NCBI GenBank assembly: GCA_020718845.1
Contig: DYRG01000024.1
Coordinates: forward strand, 1 to 41,980
Length of the DNA: 41,980 nt
Reading direction: 5' to 3'
DNA from: Thiomargarita sp.
Lineage (GTDB): Bacteria; Pseudomonadota; Gammaproteobacteria; Beggiatoales; Beggiatoaceae
The notes beneath the pieces were generated by a model. It was not told the DNA's origin, did no database searches, and was given only the letters and a program-made list of their open reading frames with translations. Within the stretch, counting starts at the first letter, position 1. Each line of letters opens with the position of its first letter. Below, one piece after another: positions 33,626-41,899 of the stretch. Position numbers and translations under genes: made by a program.

Positions 33626-35674
33626 TTAATCTTGGTCGTCTTTGGGTTTGTAAAGTGAGCAGATTTGTTGTTGGATCGGGAGAGGAACGGCTTCGTAACG
33701 GCTTAATTCCATTGTGAAATAGCCTTGTCCGCCCGTCATTGATTTCAAGCGCGTGGTGTAATCATTTAATTCGGCTAAAGGGATTTCTGCGCGGATAACA
33801 ACCATGTTAGAAACTCGTCCGCCTGAATCTAAAACTCGACCGCGTTTGCTCGCCAAATCGCCCGTAATTGCGCCCATGTTGCTTTCTGGAACAATGATTT
33901 CAACGTTCACTAAGGGTTCTAACACTAAAGGCGTGGCTTTTTTAATCGCTTCTAAAAAGGCTTTTTTGCCCGCCGATACAAACGCAATTTCTTTAGAATC
34001 AACAGGATGGTGTTTGCCGTCAAATACAATTACGCGAATATCTTGCATTTTGTAACCCGCAATTGCTCCAGAATCAAGGACTTGGCGAACACCTTTTTCA
34101 ATCGCAGGTAAATATTGTGAAGGAATCGCCCCGCCGACAATTTCATCAACAAAATCAAACCCTTCCCCGCGTTTTAACGGTTCGATCCGCAAATGCACTT
34201 CTCCAAATTGTCCCGCACCGCCCGATTGTTTCTTATGTCTATGAAAAGCCTCAGCATTTTTACTAATCGTTTCACGATACGCAATCTTCGGCGGACGCGT
34301 GTCAATATCGATATTAAATTCGCGTTGCAATCTTTCTAACGTAATGCGCAAATGTAATTCGCCCAAACCCCGTAAAACCGTTTCATTCAAATCCACATGA
34401 TGCTCAATTTGCAAACAAGGGTCTTCATCCGCTAAACGTTGCAAAGCTGAATTGATTTTTTGCTCATCGCCTTGACGTTTGGTAATGATCGCCAAACCAT
34501 ACATCGGTTCAGGAAAAGGTAAGGATTTCAAATGCAAATAATCTTCATCATGCGAATCGTGTAAAACCGCATCAAAATGCAAGACATCAACCTTTGCAAC
34601 CGCACAAATATCCCCAGGAATTCCTTTAGAAATTTCAACTTGTTGCTTACCTAATAATTTAAACAAATGATTGACTCGAAAAGGTTTCTTTCCGTCGCCG
34701 ACAAATAACTGACTTTCTTTGGTAATTGTACCTTGATGAACCCGAAATAAACCAAGTTTTCCTAAAAACGGATCAGCAGTAACTTTGAAAACATGAGCAA
34801 CTACATGATCGTCATCTTTTGCAGTTAAAACAAAAGGTTGTGCCTCTTTTCCTTCGCCTTTTAAAAAGGGTCGTGGATTGCCTTCTAATGGGTTTGGCAT
34901 TAAACGTTCGATAATGTCCAAAAGCTCTTGAATACCCGCACCAGATTGTGCAGATACAAAACAAATTGGCACTAAATGTCCATCTCTTAATGCTTTCTCA
35001 AAAGGATCGTGAAGTTGCTCTGGGTTTAAGGCTTGACCTTGCTCTAAATATAATTCCATTAATGCTTCGTCAACTTCCACGACTTGATCGATGATTTGAT
35101 TATGCGCTTTTGAAACCGATGAGAAATCAGAATGTCCATCAGGTGTAAAAAAGCAATCCACAACCTCTGTTCCATTATTTGCGGGTAAATTGATCGGCAA
35201 ACATTCTCCGCCAAATTCTTCTCGAATTTCTTCAACTAATTCTTCTAAATTCAAATCGGTTTGATCGATTTTATTAATGATGATCATCCGACACCATTTC
35301 AACGAAGCCGCGCTTTCTAACATTCTGCGCGTGACCATATCAATACCCGTGTGAGCATCAATTACAACGGCAATGGTTTCAACCGCTGGAAGAACGCTTA
35401 AGGTATGACCAAAGAAATCTGGTTTCCCAGGAGTATCTAAGATATTGATATGCTTACCATTATGATCGAGGCTGACTAATGATGCTGCGAGCGAATGACC
35501 GTGTTCTTTTTCGAGCGGAGAAAAATCGCTAACGGTGTTTCCTTTCGTAACATCACCGAGATGATTAATCACGCCCGCTTGTAATAATAAGCGCTCGGTT
35601 AAAGTGGTTTTGCCCGCACTGCTTTGCCCAACCAGTGCGAGGTTACAAATATCTTGCGTTTGATAATGAGGCAT
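33626..35674 (-). CDS. EF-G-like translation GTPase (FusA2-type paralogue)
   Basis: 682 aa, close to EF-G length. G1 is VGQSSAGKTTL (canonical EF-G has GHVDAGKTT), G3 DTPG and G4 NKID. The switch I region reads NTVSDFSPLEKEHGHS rather than the usual ATMDWMEQERERGIT. Domains II-V follow, with FAGQFGEVHLRIEP-like HKKQSGGAGQFGEVH and a C-terminal SMTGGQGYFTMELSRYEAVP. The divergence places it among EF-G paralogues rather than the housekeeping fusA of the str operon, and no ribosomal genes are adjacent. Specific role is unknown. Good GGAG Shine-Dalgarno. Confidence 0.85.
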   Translation of the reverse strand: MPHYQTQDICNLALVGQSSAGKTTLTERLLLQAGVINHLGDVTKGNTVSDFSPLEKEHGHSLAASLVSLDHNGKHINILDTPGKPDFFGHTLSVLPAVETIAVVIDAHTGIDMVTRRMLESAASLKWCRMIIINKIDQTDLNLEELVEEIREEFGGECLPINLPANNGTEVVDCFFTPDGHSDFSSVSKAHNQIIDQVVEVDEALMELYLEQGQALNPEQLHDPFEKALRDGHLVPICFVSAQSGAGIQELLDIIERLMPNPLEGNPRPFLKGEGKEAQPFVLTAKDDDHVVAHVFKVTADPFLGKLGLFRVHQGTITKESQLFVGDGKKPFRVNHLFKLLGKQQVEISKGIPGDICAVAKVDVLHFDAVLHDSHDEDYLHLKSLPFPEPMYGLAIITKRQGDEQKINSALQRLADEDPCLQIEHHVDLNETVLRGLGELHLRITLERLQREFNIDIDTRPPKIAYRETISKNAEAFHRHKKQSGGAGQFGEVHLRIEPLKRGEGFDFVDEIVGGAIPSQYLPAIEKGVRQVLDSGAIAGYKMQDIRVIVFDGKHHPVDSKEIAFVSAGKKAFLEAIKKATPLVLEPLVNVEIIVPESNMGAITGDLASKRGRVLDSGGRVSNMVVIRAEIPLAELNDYTTRLKSMTGGQGYFTMELSRYEAVPLPIQQQICSLYKPKDDQD

Positions 35675-35873
35675 AACTCCATCCTAAAGTTGTTTTACCT
35701 AAAAATTTAAGTTTAGCATTATTTTTTGAGATCAACTTTTTTTGCTTTTGCTGCACCTGCACAATTTTTTTGATTTTTGGGCGTTAAACGCTTGACAGGG
35801 GTCGTTTTTTGGCTTATTGTGCACTGCATCAAATCCGCATATTTTAACCCAACAACTGACAAGGACTTATGCC

Positions 35874-36230
35874 ATGCAATCAAATGAAATGCTCCAACAA
35901 TGGACTGAAATGAACAAAGGCTTTATGGAATCATTAAAGCAATTGGGCGAAATCAACACCTCGATGATGAGCAAATTAACCGAACGTCAAATGGCGGCAG
36001 CAAACGCTTATGTTGAAGGAATGTCCAAACAAATGGAAAACATCGGCGAAGTTAAAAATGCACAGGACGTGGTGGCTTTACAAGCTAAATTAGCCAAGGA
36101 TTTCGGCGAGAAAATGATGGAAAACGCGCGTCAAACCATGGATGTATTGACGCAAACGCGCAGCGATTTAGCCGCTTGGGTGGAAAAAGGCATGGATGCC
36201 GCCTCTCAAGCTGCTAAGAAAAAAGCCTAA
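35874..36230 (+). CDS. Phasin family protein
   Basis: 118 aa from ATG 35874 (AAGGA 9 nt upstream; the frame opens earlier at 35817 without a ribosome site). All-helical and amphipathic: MLQQWTEMNKGFMESLKQLGEINTSMMSKLTERQ, then QDVVALQAKLAKDFGEKMMENARQ and a lysine-rich end AAKKKA. This is the Phasin_2 pattern of small proteins coating polyhydroxyalkanoate granules. No PHA synthase or depolymerase genes are nearby, so the granule link is inferred from family. Confidence 0.85.
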   Translation: MQSNEMLQQWTEMNKGFMESLKQLGEINTSMMSKLTERQMAAANAYVEGMSKQMENIGEVKNAQDVVALQAKLAKDFGEKMMENARQTMDVLTQTRSDLAAWVEKGMDAASQAAKKKA

Positions 36231-36248
36231 TTAATTTAAGGCTTTACG

Positions 36249-36276
36249 AGCGTGATCTTCGGATCGCGCTTTTTTT
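36249..36276 (+). terminator. UUCG-tetraloop terminator after phasin
   Basis: AGCGTGATC-TTCG-GATCGCGCT then TTTTTT: a 9-bp stem capped by the extra-stable C(UUCG)G loop. The following 36277-36420 holds nothing recognisable. Confidence 0.93.
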
Positions 36277-36420
36277 ATGCCCATGCACCTATAGCAGTAT
36301 TACATCATATATAGATTAATTGCTAGTAGTTCATATTGACTTTAACTTTTTTTAAGAAACTCATCAACTATCTTGGATCATTGATGCCGCTCTTTAAACA
36401 TCTCCTATCGTTTCCTACCA

Positions 36421-37689
36421 TTAATTCAAATCACTTAAATCGATTTCTCGGCGTTCAGAAAATGCACCAGTGTGGGTGAGCAATTCGCCTAATTGTTGTC
36501 CAAAGGCTTCACATTCTTGCAATTCGTGATCGGTGGGGATGAGCTTGACTCGCAAACCTTCTAATGGCACGCGCAGTTTTAAACCCCTTAAACGGTCGGA
36601 AACCATTCGCACTGCTTCGCCGCTCCAACCATACGACCCAAATGCCGCGCCTAATTTGCCCGTTGTATTGATTAATGCTAACGAAGCTAACAAATCCCAA
36701 ACAGGTTTCACCGCATCGCCATTTATAGTTGGACTTCCAAACGCCAACGCATCAGATTCCTCAATTAAATCTACAAATGGAGAAATCTCTCCACCTTGCA
36801 AATCAAACAAAGAAGCTCTTACCCCTTCGACAGTGCTTGCACCTCGATAAACGGCTTGTGCCATTTTAGCGGTATTTCCATATGAACTTAAATAAAAAAT
36901 TAACAAACTTTTCTCTTGATTTAATTCATTTTTCAAACGCGGGGTCGACATTTGTTTATAACGTTCAATGTAATCTAAAGGTCGATCTCTTAAAATAGGT
37001 CCATGCGCGGGTGCAATTAATTGAATTTGAAGGTTTTTTATAAGTTGTAAAGCGGTTAAAACGTGCTGTTTGAAAGGTCGCATGATATGCGCATAATAAT
37101 ATTCAAATGAGAAACGAAAATCTCCCACCACATCATTAAACAAACGTCCATCGCAGAAATGACACCCAAAAATATCTCCAGAAAACAAAATTTGTTCTTC
37201 TTCTAAATAAGTACATTGGGTATCGGGCCAATGAAGAAAAGGAGTCGTAAAAAAATAGAGTTTTTTATTACCTAAACTAATAGAATCTCCCGTTTTAACG
37301 GGGTGGGCTTTAAACTCCTCATTTTTAATTAAACCTTTCAACATCGACAAACCACGCGGAGAAATGTGAACTTTCGCTTGTGGTGTTCGACGCAATAATT
37401 CTGGCAATGCGCCCGTGTGATCGGGTTCTAAATGATTTAAAACAATGTATTTGATTTGATCATAAGTCGTAATTTCCTCAATTTTCTTAAAAAATTCCTC
37501 TGAAAATTGTTCTTTCACCGTATCGATAATCGCAACGCCATCTTCACCTTTCACCAAATACGCATTATAGGTCGTTCCATTTGCGGTTTTTAAAATAATA
37601 TCAAATACTCGCAAATCAGGGTCTAATGCACCAATCCAATACACCTCATTGGCAATTTTAACCGCGTGTTGATTATCGATGGTGAACAT
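36421..37689 (-). CDS. Flavodiiron protein (FprA/ROO type)
   Basis: 422 aa. Beta-lactamase-like diiron domain with the H-x-E-x-D-H ligand set (LNHLEPDHTGAL, His86/Glu88/Asp90/His91) and later FSGDIFG and APAHGPI. A flavodoxin domain follows from about 260 (LLIFYLSSYGNTAKMAQAV), FMN-binding. No rubredoxin domain. These enzymes reduce O2 to water and/or NO to N2O. It is the last gene of the nifB operon, just after the truncated ArsC-like frame. This suggests O2 or NO protection of nitrogenase maturation; that role is inferred. Confidence 0.92.
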   Translation of the reverse strand: MFTIDNQHAVKIANEVYWIGALDPDLRVFDIILKTANGTTYNAYLVKGEDGVAIIDTVKEQFSEEFFKKIEEITTYDQIKYIVLNHLEPDHTGALPELLRRTPQAKVHISPRGLSMLKGLIKNEEFKAHPVKTGDSISLGNKKLYFFTTPFLHWPDTQCTYLEEEQILFSGDIFGCHFCDGRLFNDVVGDFRFSFEYYYAHIMRPFKQHVLTALQLIKNLQIQLIAPAHGPILRDRPLDYIERYKQMSTPRLKNELNQEKSLLIFYLSSYGNTAKMAQAVYRGASTVEGVRASLFDLQGGEISPFVDLIEESDALAFGSPTINGDAVKPVWDLLASLALINTTGKLGAAFGSYGWSGEAVRMVSDRLRGLKLRVPLEGLRVKLIPTDHELQECEAFGQQLGELLTHTGAFSERREIDLSDLN

Positions 37690-37698
37690 AATTATTTC

Positions 37699-37806
37699 CT
37701 AAGTTTCTTTACACGATGAATGTTGATGCCCTTCTTTCTCAAGCAATTGTTTTTGCTTAGTATTATTTCCACAGCCAACCTTTTCATAAAACAAAACTTC
37801 TGCCAT
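37699..37806 (-). pseudogene. Truncated ArsC-like nitrogenase-associated protein
   Basis: 35 codons: MAEVLFYEKVGCGNNTKQKQ continuing LLEKEGHQHSSCKET and stop. The opening matches the N-terminus of the ArsC/Spx-fold 'nitrogenase-associated protein' (NifO-like; FYEKPGCxNNTKQK), normally about 120-140 aa. Everything after the first helix is missing. It still has a good GAGG Shine-Dalgarno and sits in the operon, 5 bp after the ferredoxin and 9 bp before the flavodiiron gene. It could be a dead remnant or a kept micro-ORF with two cysteines. Confidence 0.7.
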
Positions 37807-37811
37807 AAATA

Positions 37812-38090
37812 TTACCTCGCTTGGATTTCTGCCATTGCGGAAGCAAGTTTCTCTGGTGGAATTCCCGTTAAAGAACCCAAAGGATTAAACGGTGTTCCAA
37901 ACGCATTCACAATTGCTTCCTCAATCGGACAAATGTTTGCACATTGAGGATCAGCAAAATGTCCTTCACATTCGGTACATTTCTTTTGATCGATTAAAAA
38001 ATGAGGTTTTGCTTCATAAATTGCTTCAGTTGGACATAACGGCATACACGCCCAACAATTCGTGCATTTTTCAACAATTTGCAATGCCAT
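37812..38090 (-). CDS. 2[4Fe-4S] ferredoxin, nif-associated
   Basis: 92 aa from ATG 38090, which overlaps the nifB TGA (TGATG). First cluster CTNCWACMPLCPTEAI; second CTECEGHFADPQCANICPIEEAI, with the longer insert typical of FdxN-type ferredoxins encoded next to nifB. It probably donates electrons to NifB or nitrogenase. The C-terminal extension (PPEKLASAMAEIQAR) is conserved in such ferredoxins. Confidence 0.9.
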   Translation of the reverse strand: MALQIVEKCTNCWACMPLCPTEAIYEAKPHFLIDQKKCTECEGHFADPQCANICPIEEAIVNAFGTPFNPLGSLTGIPPEKLASAMAEIQAR

Positions 38091-39541
38091 CACGCCACCT
38101 CAGAAATCTGTTCTATTAACAGCCCACTTTCTAATATTTTTTGATACATATCTGCAACCGCAGTTTCAATATTTTCAAATGCGTGAGTGTTATCAGGTTT
38201 AATGCCCGCTTTCTCTAATTCGCTCCAAGGTTCAAAACCGATTTTTGAACACAATACCACTTCACAACCTTGCAAAGTTTTTAAAGTAGTTTGTAATGTG
38301 AATTCGGTTTCTCCACAACTTTCACTTCCTTCACAATATTGAGCGACTTTTCTTATCCCCACAAAACGCACACCTTCACTCGAACCTTCATAAATTAAAA
38401 ATTCTTTCGCGTGTCCAAAGTGTTGATTTATAAGACTTTGTCCTTTGCTTGCGACAGCCATTAAAACAGGGCGCGTTTGACGTTTGATGCGGGTAATTTT
38501 TTGTAAAGGAATCACCGCCGCGACGTTGCGTTTTTGTTCGATTTCCGCGTGAACTTTCGCCCGTTTTTCCATCACTTCGGCATAATTCACTTCTAAATCA
38601 GCAACTTTGTCCAACGAAAACTCTGCGCCGCGATCTTCGCCCAACATTCCGACCGCATCCGCACGACATTGTCGACAATGCCGCATCATGTTCATATCGC
38701 CAGCACATTGATCTTGAAGGGATTGTAGCTCTTCGTGGCTTGGCGAACGCTGTCCCATCAACCCAAAAAACGTCCCGTGTTCGGCTTCAGCAATCAACGG
38801 CATCACATTGTGCAAAAACGCGCCTTTGGCTTTGACGGTTTTGCTAACCTCTTGAAGATGTTGATCATTTACACCCGGGATCATTACTGAATTTACTTTC
38901 ACCAACACACCGCGCTCGACCAACATTTCTAAGCCAAGTTGTTGTTGTTGAATGAGAATTTCAGCGGCTTTCTTTCCGCGTATGCGTTTGTTTTTCCAGA
39001 AAATCCAAGGATAAATTTTCGCGCCCACGTCGGGATCGATGCAATTAATCGTGATCGTGACGTGATCGACTTTTAATTTAAAAATTTCATCAACATACTG
39101 CGGAAGATTGAGTCCATTTGTCGACAAACATAATTTAATATCGGGGGCAATTTCCGCCAACGCTCGAAAAGTCGAAATTGTTCGTTCGGGATTCGCCAAC
39201 GGATCGCCGGGACCCGCAATGCCGACAACGGTCATTTGTGGGATTGCCGACGCGACCGCTAAAATCTTTTTAACTGCTTGATCGGGTTGTAATAATTCCG
39301 ACACCACACCCGGACGCGATTCATTCGCACAATCATAACGACGATTGCAATAATGGCACTGAATGTTGCACGCAGGCGCAACCGCAACGTGCATTCGAGC
39401 ATAATGATGATGCGCGGATTCAGAATAACAGGGGTGATTGTGAACTTTTTCCCGAATCAAATCAGGTAGATGCGCCATTTGTTGCGCAGAACTGCCGCAG
39501 CTTGATTTGCTGCAACCGCTTGAAGTTGTTGTAGTTTGCAT
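38090..39541 (-). CDS. nifB: Nitrogenase cofactor biosynthesis protein NifB
   Basis: 483 aa from ATG 39541; the frame also offers ATG 39559, but GGGAG just inside it is the ribosome site for 39541. Radical-SAM Cys58, Cys62 and Cys65 (PACNIQCHYCNRRYDC). IAGPGDPLANPE is the NifB GDP motif, and the extra ligands HNHPC and CRQCRADAVG are present. A C-terminal NifX-like domain (RPVLMAVASKGQSLINQHFGHAKEF, about 360-465) would hold NifB-co. It builds the [8Fe-9S-C] precursor of FeMo-co from Isc/Nif-made clusters using SAM. First gene of a NifA-type operon. Confidence 0.96.
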   Translation of the reverse strand: MQTTTTSSGCSKSSCGSSAQQMAHLPDLIREKVHNHPCYSESAHHHYARMHVAVAPACNIQCHYCNRRYDCANESRPGVVSELLQPDQAVKKILAVASAIPQMTVVGIAGPGDPLANPERTISTFRALAEIAPDIKLCLSTNGLNLPQYVDEIFKLKVDHVTITINCIDPDVGAKIYPWIFWKNKRIRGKKAAEILIQQQQLGLEMLVERGVLVKVNSVMIPGVNDQHLQEVSKTVKAKGAFLHNVMPLIAEAEHGTFFGLMGQRSPSHEELQSLQDQCAGDMNMMRHCRQCRADAVGMLGEDRGAEFSLDKVADLEVNYAEVMEKRAKVHAEIEQKRNVAAVIPLQKITRIKRQTRPVLMAVASKGQSLINQHFGHAKEFLIYEGSSEGVRFVGIRKVAQYCEGSESCGETEFTLQTTLKTLQGCEVVLCSKIGFEPWSELEKAGIKPDNTHAFENIETAVADMYQKILESGLLIEQISEVA

Positions 39542-39584
39542 GATGCCGCGATCTCCCATTAAAAAATCAATTTATGTCGAACTC

Positions 39585-39601
39585 GGCAAAACCCATTCCA
39601 A
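39585..39601 (-). promoter_or_regulatory. Sigma-54 promoter of nifB
   Basis: Minus strand TTGGAATGGGTTTTGCC: -24 GG and -12 GC separated by exactly 10 nt, with TTGC at -12 intact. The predicted start of transcription, near 39574, leaves a 33-nt leader to ATG 39541. Confidence 0.8.
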
Positions 39602-39605
39602 TCTA

Positions 39606-39618
39606 TAATTATTTGATT
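39606..39618 (-). promoter_or_regulatory. IHF-binding site candidate
   Basis: Minus strand AATCAAATAATTA fits WATCAANNNNTTR perfectly. It lies between the NifA site and the sigma-54 promoter, the usual place for a DNA bend. Confidence 0.6.
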
Positions 39619-39673
39619 TTATTGACTTTTTTAATATACAAAAAGTCCAAAATCACACAAAATAATTCTCGAT

Positions 39674-39689
39674 TGTTGCAAACCTTACA
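39674..39689 (-). promoter_or_regulatory. NifA upstream activator sequence
   Basis: Minus strand TGTAAGGTTTGCAACA is TGT-N10-ACA, the NifA enhancer consensus. It sits about 105-115 bp upstream of the predicted start, the normal distance. Confidence 0.8.
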
Positions 39690-39692
39690 AAA

Positions 39693-39737
39693 TAAAAAAC
39701 CTGCTAAATCTCAAATCAAGACTTAACAGGTTTTTTA
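39693..39737 (-). terminator. Terminator of NHL gene
   Basis: AAAAAACCTGCTAA (39694-39707) and TTAACAGGTTTTTT (39723-39736) form a stem of about 14 bp with one mismatch. T-runs on both strands. It isolates the nifB control region from the gene upstream. Confidence 0.85.
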
Positions 39738-39746
39738 TCCTAAAAC

Positions 39747-41297
39747 TTAATGAATTTGTCGAGCACTTTCAAGGTGTAAAATTGAAGGATCAACCGCAAG
39801 GTGACGCATCACAACATAAAACAAAAGTGGTGGAGCTGGAATTATTATATTTGGAGGAAGAACAATTACTTGTGGAACAGAAGCACATAAAGTTAATTTT
39901 CCACCATTTCCATAAATCCCATCATTGTATTGGTAATAAGCGTGTGTTGGATCATGCGTTGGAATATAATTGAGAAAATTAAAGCTAGTAATTCGAAAAT
40001 CATCAATACCAGCTAACTTATAAAGTCCACCTGAAAAAACACCGATTCCACTTTGTGTTCCACTAAAAGGATCAAGGATAGGAACATCAATTTTTGGAAT
40101 AGTCACAACCCCAGTATTAATATCGTACACCGCAGGATTTCTACACATAGTTGGAGATAACAACTTTATTTTGAGAATGCGGTCACCTACAGAAAAGTAA
40201 AAATTACCCTCCTTATCAAATACGCCACTATTTGGAGCACCGATGCCAGTTTGGGTTGCAAGACCGCCGTCCCCAGTAAAAGTGTTGCTACCTGTTCCAG
40301 CTACTGTTGACATGATGCCATTTTGGTCAATCATCCTAACGCGGAAATTAGCTAAATCCATAATAAAAACTCTACCCAAATGATCAGGAATAGCGGTTTC
40401 TGGTTGGTTGATTTGGGCATTTAGTGCTTGTTGACCATCGCCCCCAAATCCACACGCCCCATACCCATGCGGGCAAGTTGCACCTGCAAGTGTGCTAATA
40501 GTGTCGTCGCCAGAAATCCCATCTTGAATATTGCCGTTGGCGTTGCTTCCCGAAAGCGCGGTAATTTTGCGAATTCGATTGGCGGCATTATCCGCAATGA
40601 TCATATTGTTACTTTCGTCAAAATTAATTCCGACAGGAGTCCCCAACCTTGCCGCATACGCCTTTCCGCCATCACCCGAACTTCCCCAACCGCCCGCGCC
40701 TGCGATGGTGGTAATAATTTTGGTGGTGTGATGAATTTTGCGAATGGTGTGACCTTCATCGCCACCGACATAAACATTGTCAAATTTATCAATGCCTAAG
40801 CCGTGATTCCACAATAACTTTGCGTTTGTTGCCAAACCACCTTCACCTTCACCTGGGAATCCCGCTTGTCCGCATTTGCCCGCAAATGTAGTAATAATGT
40901 TGGTAGCTTTATCCACTTTGCGAACGCAGTGATTGTAATAATCTGCAATATAAACATTATCTTGGCTATCGATGGCGAGATTGTTAGGTTGATTCAATTT
41001 AGCTTGCGTAGCAGGAATGTTGTCACCGGAGAAGCCGCATTGTCCAGACATGCCAGCAAAGGTAGAAACCACACCCGCCGAGGTAATCTTGTGAACAGTA
41101 CAGTTCCACATATTTACAGCATAGAAATTGCCTTGACTATCGATGCGCAACGCACCTAGAGAGCCTTCAACAAATGTAGTTATTATGGGTTCTTCAGCAA
41201 ACGCTGACATAGGTAATGTCATATAACCAATACTCAAACCAATCGTCGCCACTTTTAGGTAATTTACGAGCGACAAGGGTTTCTTAGAAAATTTCAT
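39747..41297 (-). CDS. Secreted NHL-repeat beta-propeller protein
   Basis: 516 aa. Signal peptide with cleavage after MTLPMSAFA. Residues about 38-385 contain six NHL-type repeats, for example LAIDSQDNVYIADYYNHCVRKVD and FDKEGNFYFSVGDRILKI. Linkers of the form ITTFAGxxGxxGFxGDGGxAxxAxLxxP are typical of cell-surface NHL proteins. The C-terminal 130 residues are of unknown fold. Shine-Dalgarno AAGGAG 7 nt before the ATG. Function unknown; probably periplasmic or surface. Confidence 0.85.
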   Translation of the reverse strand: MKFSKKPLSLVNYLKVATIGLSIGYMTLPMSAFAEEPIITTFVEGSLGALRIDSQGNFYAVNMWNCTVHKITSAGVVSTFAGMSGQCGFSGDNIPATQAKLNQPNNLAIDSQDNVYIADYYNHCVRKVDKATNIITTFAGKCGQAGFPGEGEGGLATNAKLLWNHGLGIDKFDNVYVGGDEGHTIRKIHHTTKIITTIAGAGGWGSSGDGGKAYAARLGTPVGINFDESNNMIIADNAANRIRKITALSGSNANGNIQDGISGDDTISTLAGATCPHGYGACGFGGDGQQALNAQINQPETAIPDHLGRVFIMDLANFRVRMIDQNGIMSTVAGTGSNTFTGDGGLATQTGIGAPNSGVFDKEGNFYFSVGDRILKIKLLSPTMCRNPAVYDINTGVVTIPKIDVPILDPFSGTQSGIGVFSGGLYKLAGIDDFRITSFNFLNYIPTHDPTHAYYQYNDGIYGNGGKLTLCASVPQVIVLPPNIIIPAPPLLFYVVMRHLAVDPSILHLESARQIH

Positions 41298-41410
41298 GTT
41301 TAACTCCTTATTAAAAAATAAAATTTAATATCTATCAAAATCATTTGAGTAGATGGGTAAATGATATAAAATTTTATTTGAAATAAAAAGGAGGTGGTTA
41401 TTACTAACTG

Positions 41411-41469
41411 TTTATTACTAGATGGTAATAACTAGAGTAGTTAGTACTAGGGTAGTAATAACTAGGTAG
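41411..41469. repeat. 14-15-bp degenerate tandem repeat (x4)
   Basis: Units at 41411, 41426, 41441 and 41456 follow TAATAACTAGRGTAG with a few changes. The array is rich in TAG/TAA in several frames. It lies between the NHL gene promoter region and the palindrome. Confidence 0.75.
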
Positions 41470-41500
41470 TTGTTTTAATTATAAAAAAAATAGCGCACAA

Positions 41501-41533
41501 AAACCTGACAGGTTTCGAAAACCTGTCAGGTTT
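41501..41533. repeat. 33-bp palindromic element, intergenic (copy 2)
   Basis: Identical to the element at 25115-25147: two 15-nt complementary arms around CGA. Here it lies 18 bp after the stop of the winged-helix gene. On the minus strand it is followed by a T-rich stretch (TTTTGTGCGC, then TATTTTTTTTA), so it could serve as that gene's terminator. Confidence 0.93.
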
Positions 41534-41551
41534 AATTATCGTTTTAGCGAG

Positions 41552-41899
41552 TTAGATTTGATTAGAAGAAAGCGGTTTGGGTGTTTGTTTTTTATGTTTT
41601 AGCAAAGCAAGTTGATCGATTTCTAATGGCGTTAAAGGTAAGACGGGTTTTAGAAGCGTAAAGAAATTAGTCAAATAACCACCATGATCGGCGATGTCGG
41701 ATTCTTTTTTAAGAAAACCATTGGCAATCAACGAGTTAATACGATTTATAATGTAAGGTTTGCTCAAACCCGTTTCGTCTTTAAGTTGATTAAGGCTCGC
41801 ATAACCCGTGTGAGCGTGTGTTGCTAAACCTTTGTTTTTATTAAAGATAAGTAAAAGGGCATTTAAAATAATTCGATCATTCTTTGCAGACGTGAACAT
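41552..41899 (-). CDS. Winged-helix DNA-binding protein
   Basis: 115 aa from ATG 41899 (MFTSAKNDRIILNALLLIF); the frame opens at 41938, but purine-rich GAAGAAGA lies just before 41899. Residues about 30-75 (YASLNQLKDETGLSKPYIINRINSLIANGFLKKE) form a winged helix-turn-helix. A short C-terminal tail (LTPLEIDQLALLKHKKQ) follows. Could be a MarR-like or plasmid/phage-type regulator; target unknown. No neighbour inside the window explains it. Confidence 0.65.
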   Translation of the reverse strand: MFTSAKNDRIILNALLLIFNKNKGLATHAHTGYASLNQLKDETGLSKPYIINRINSLIANGFLKKESDIADHGGYLTNFFTLLKPVLPLTPLEIDQLALLKHKKQTPKPLSSNQI

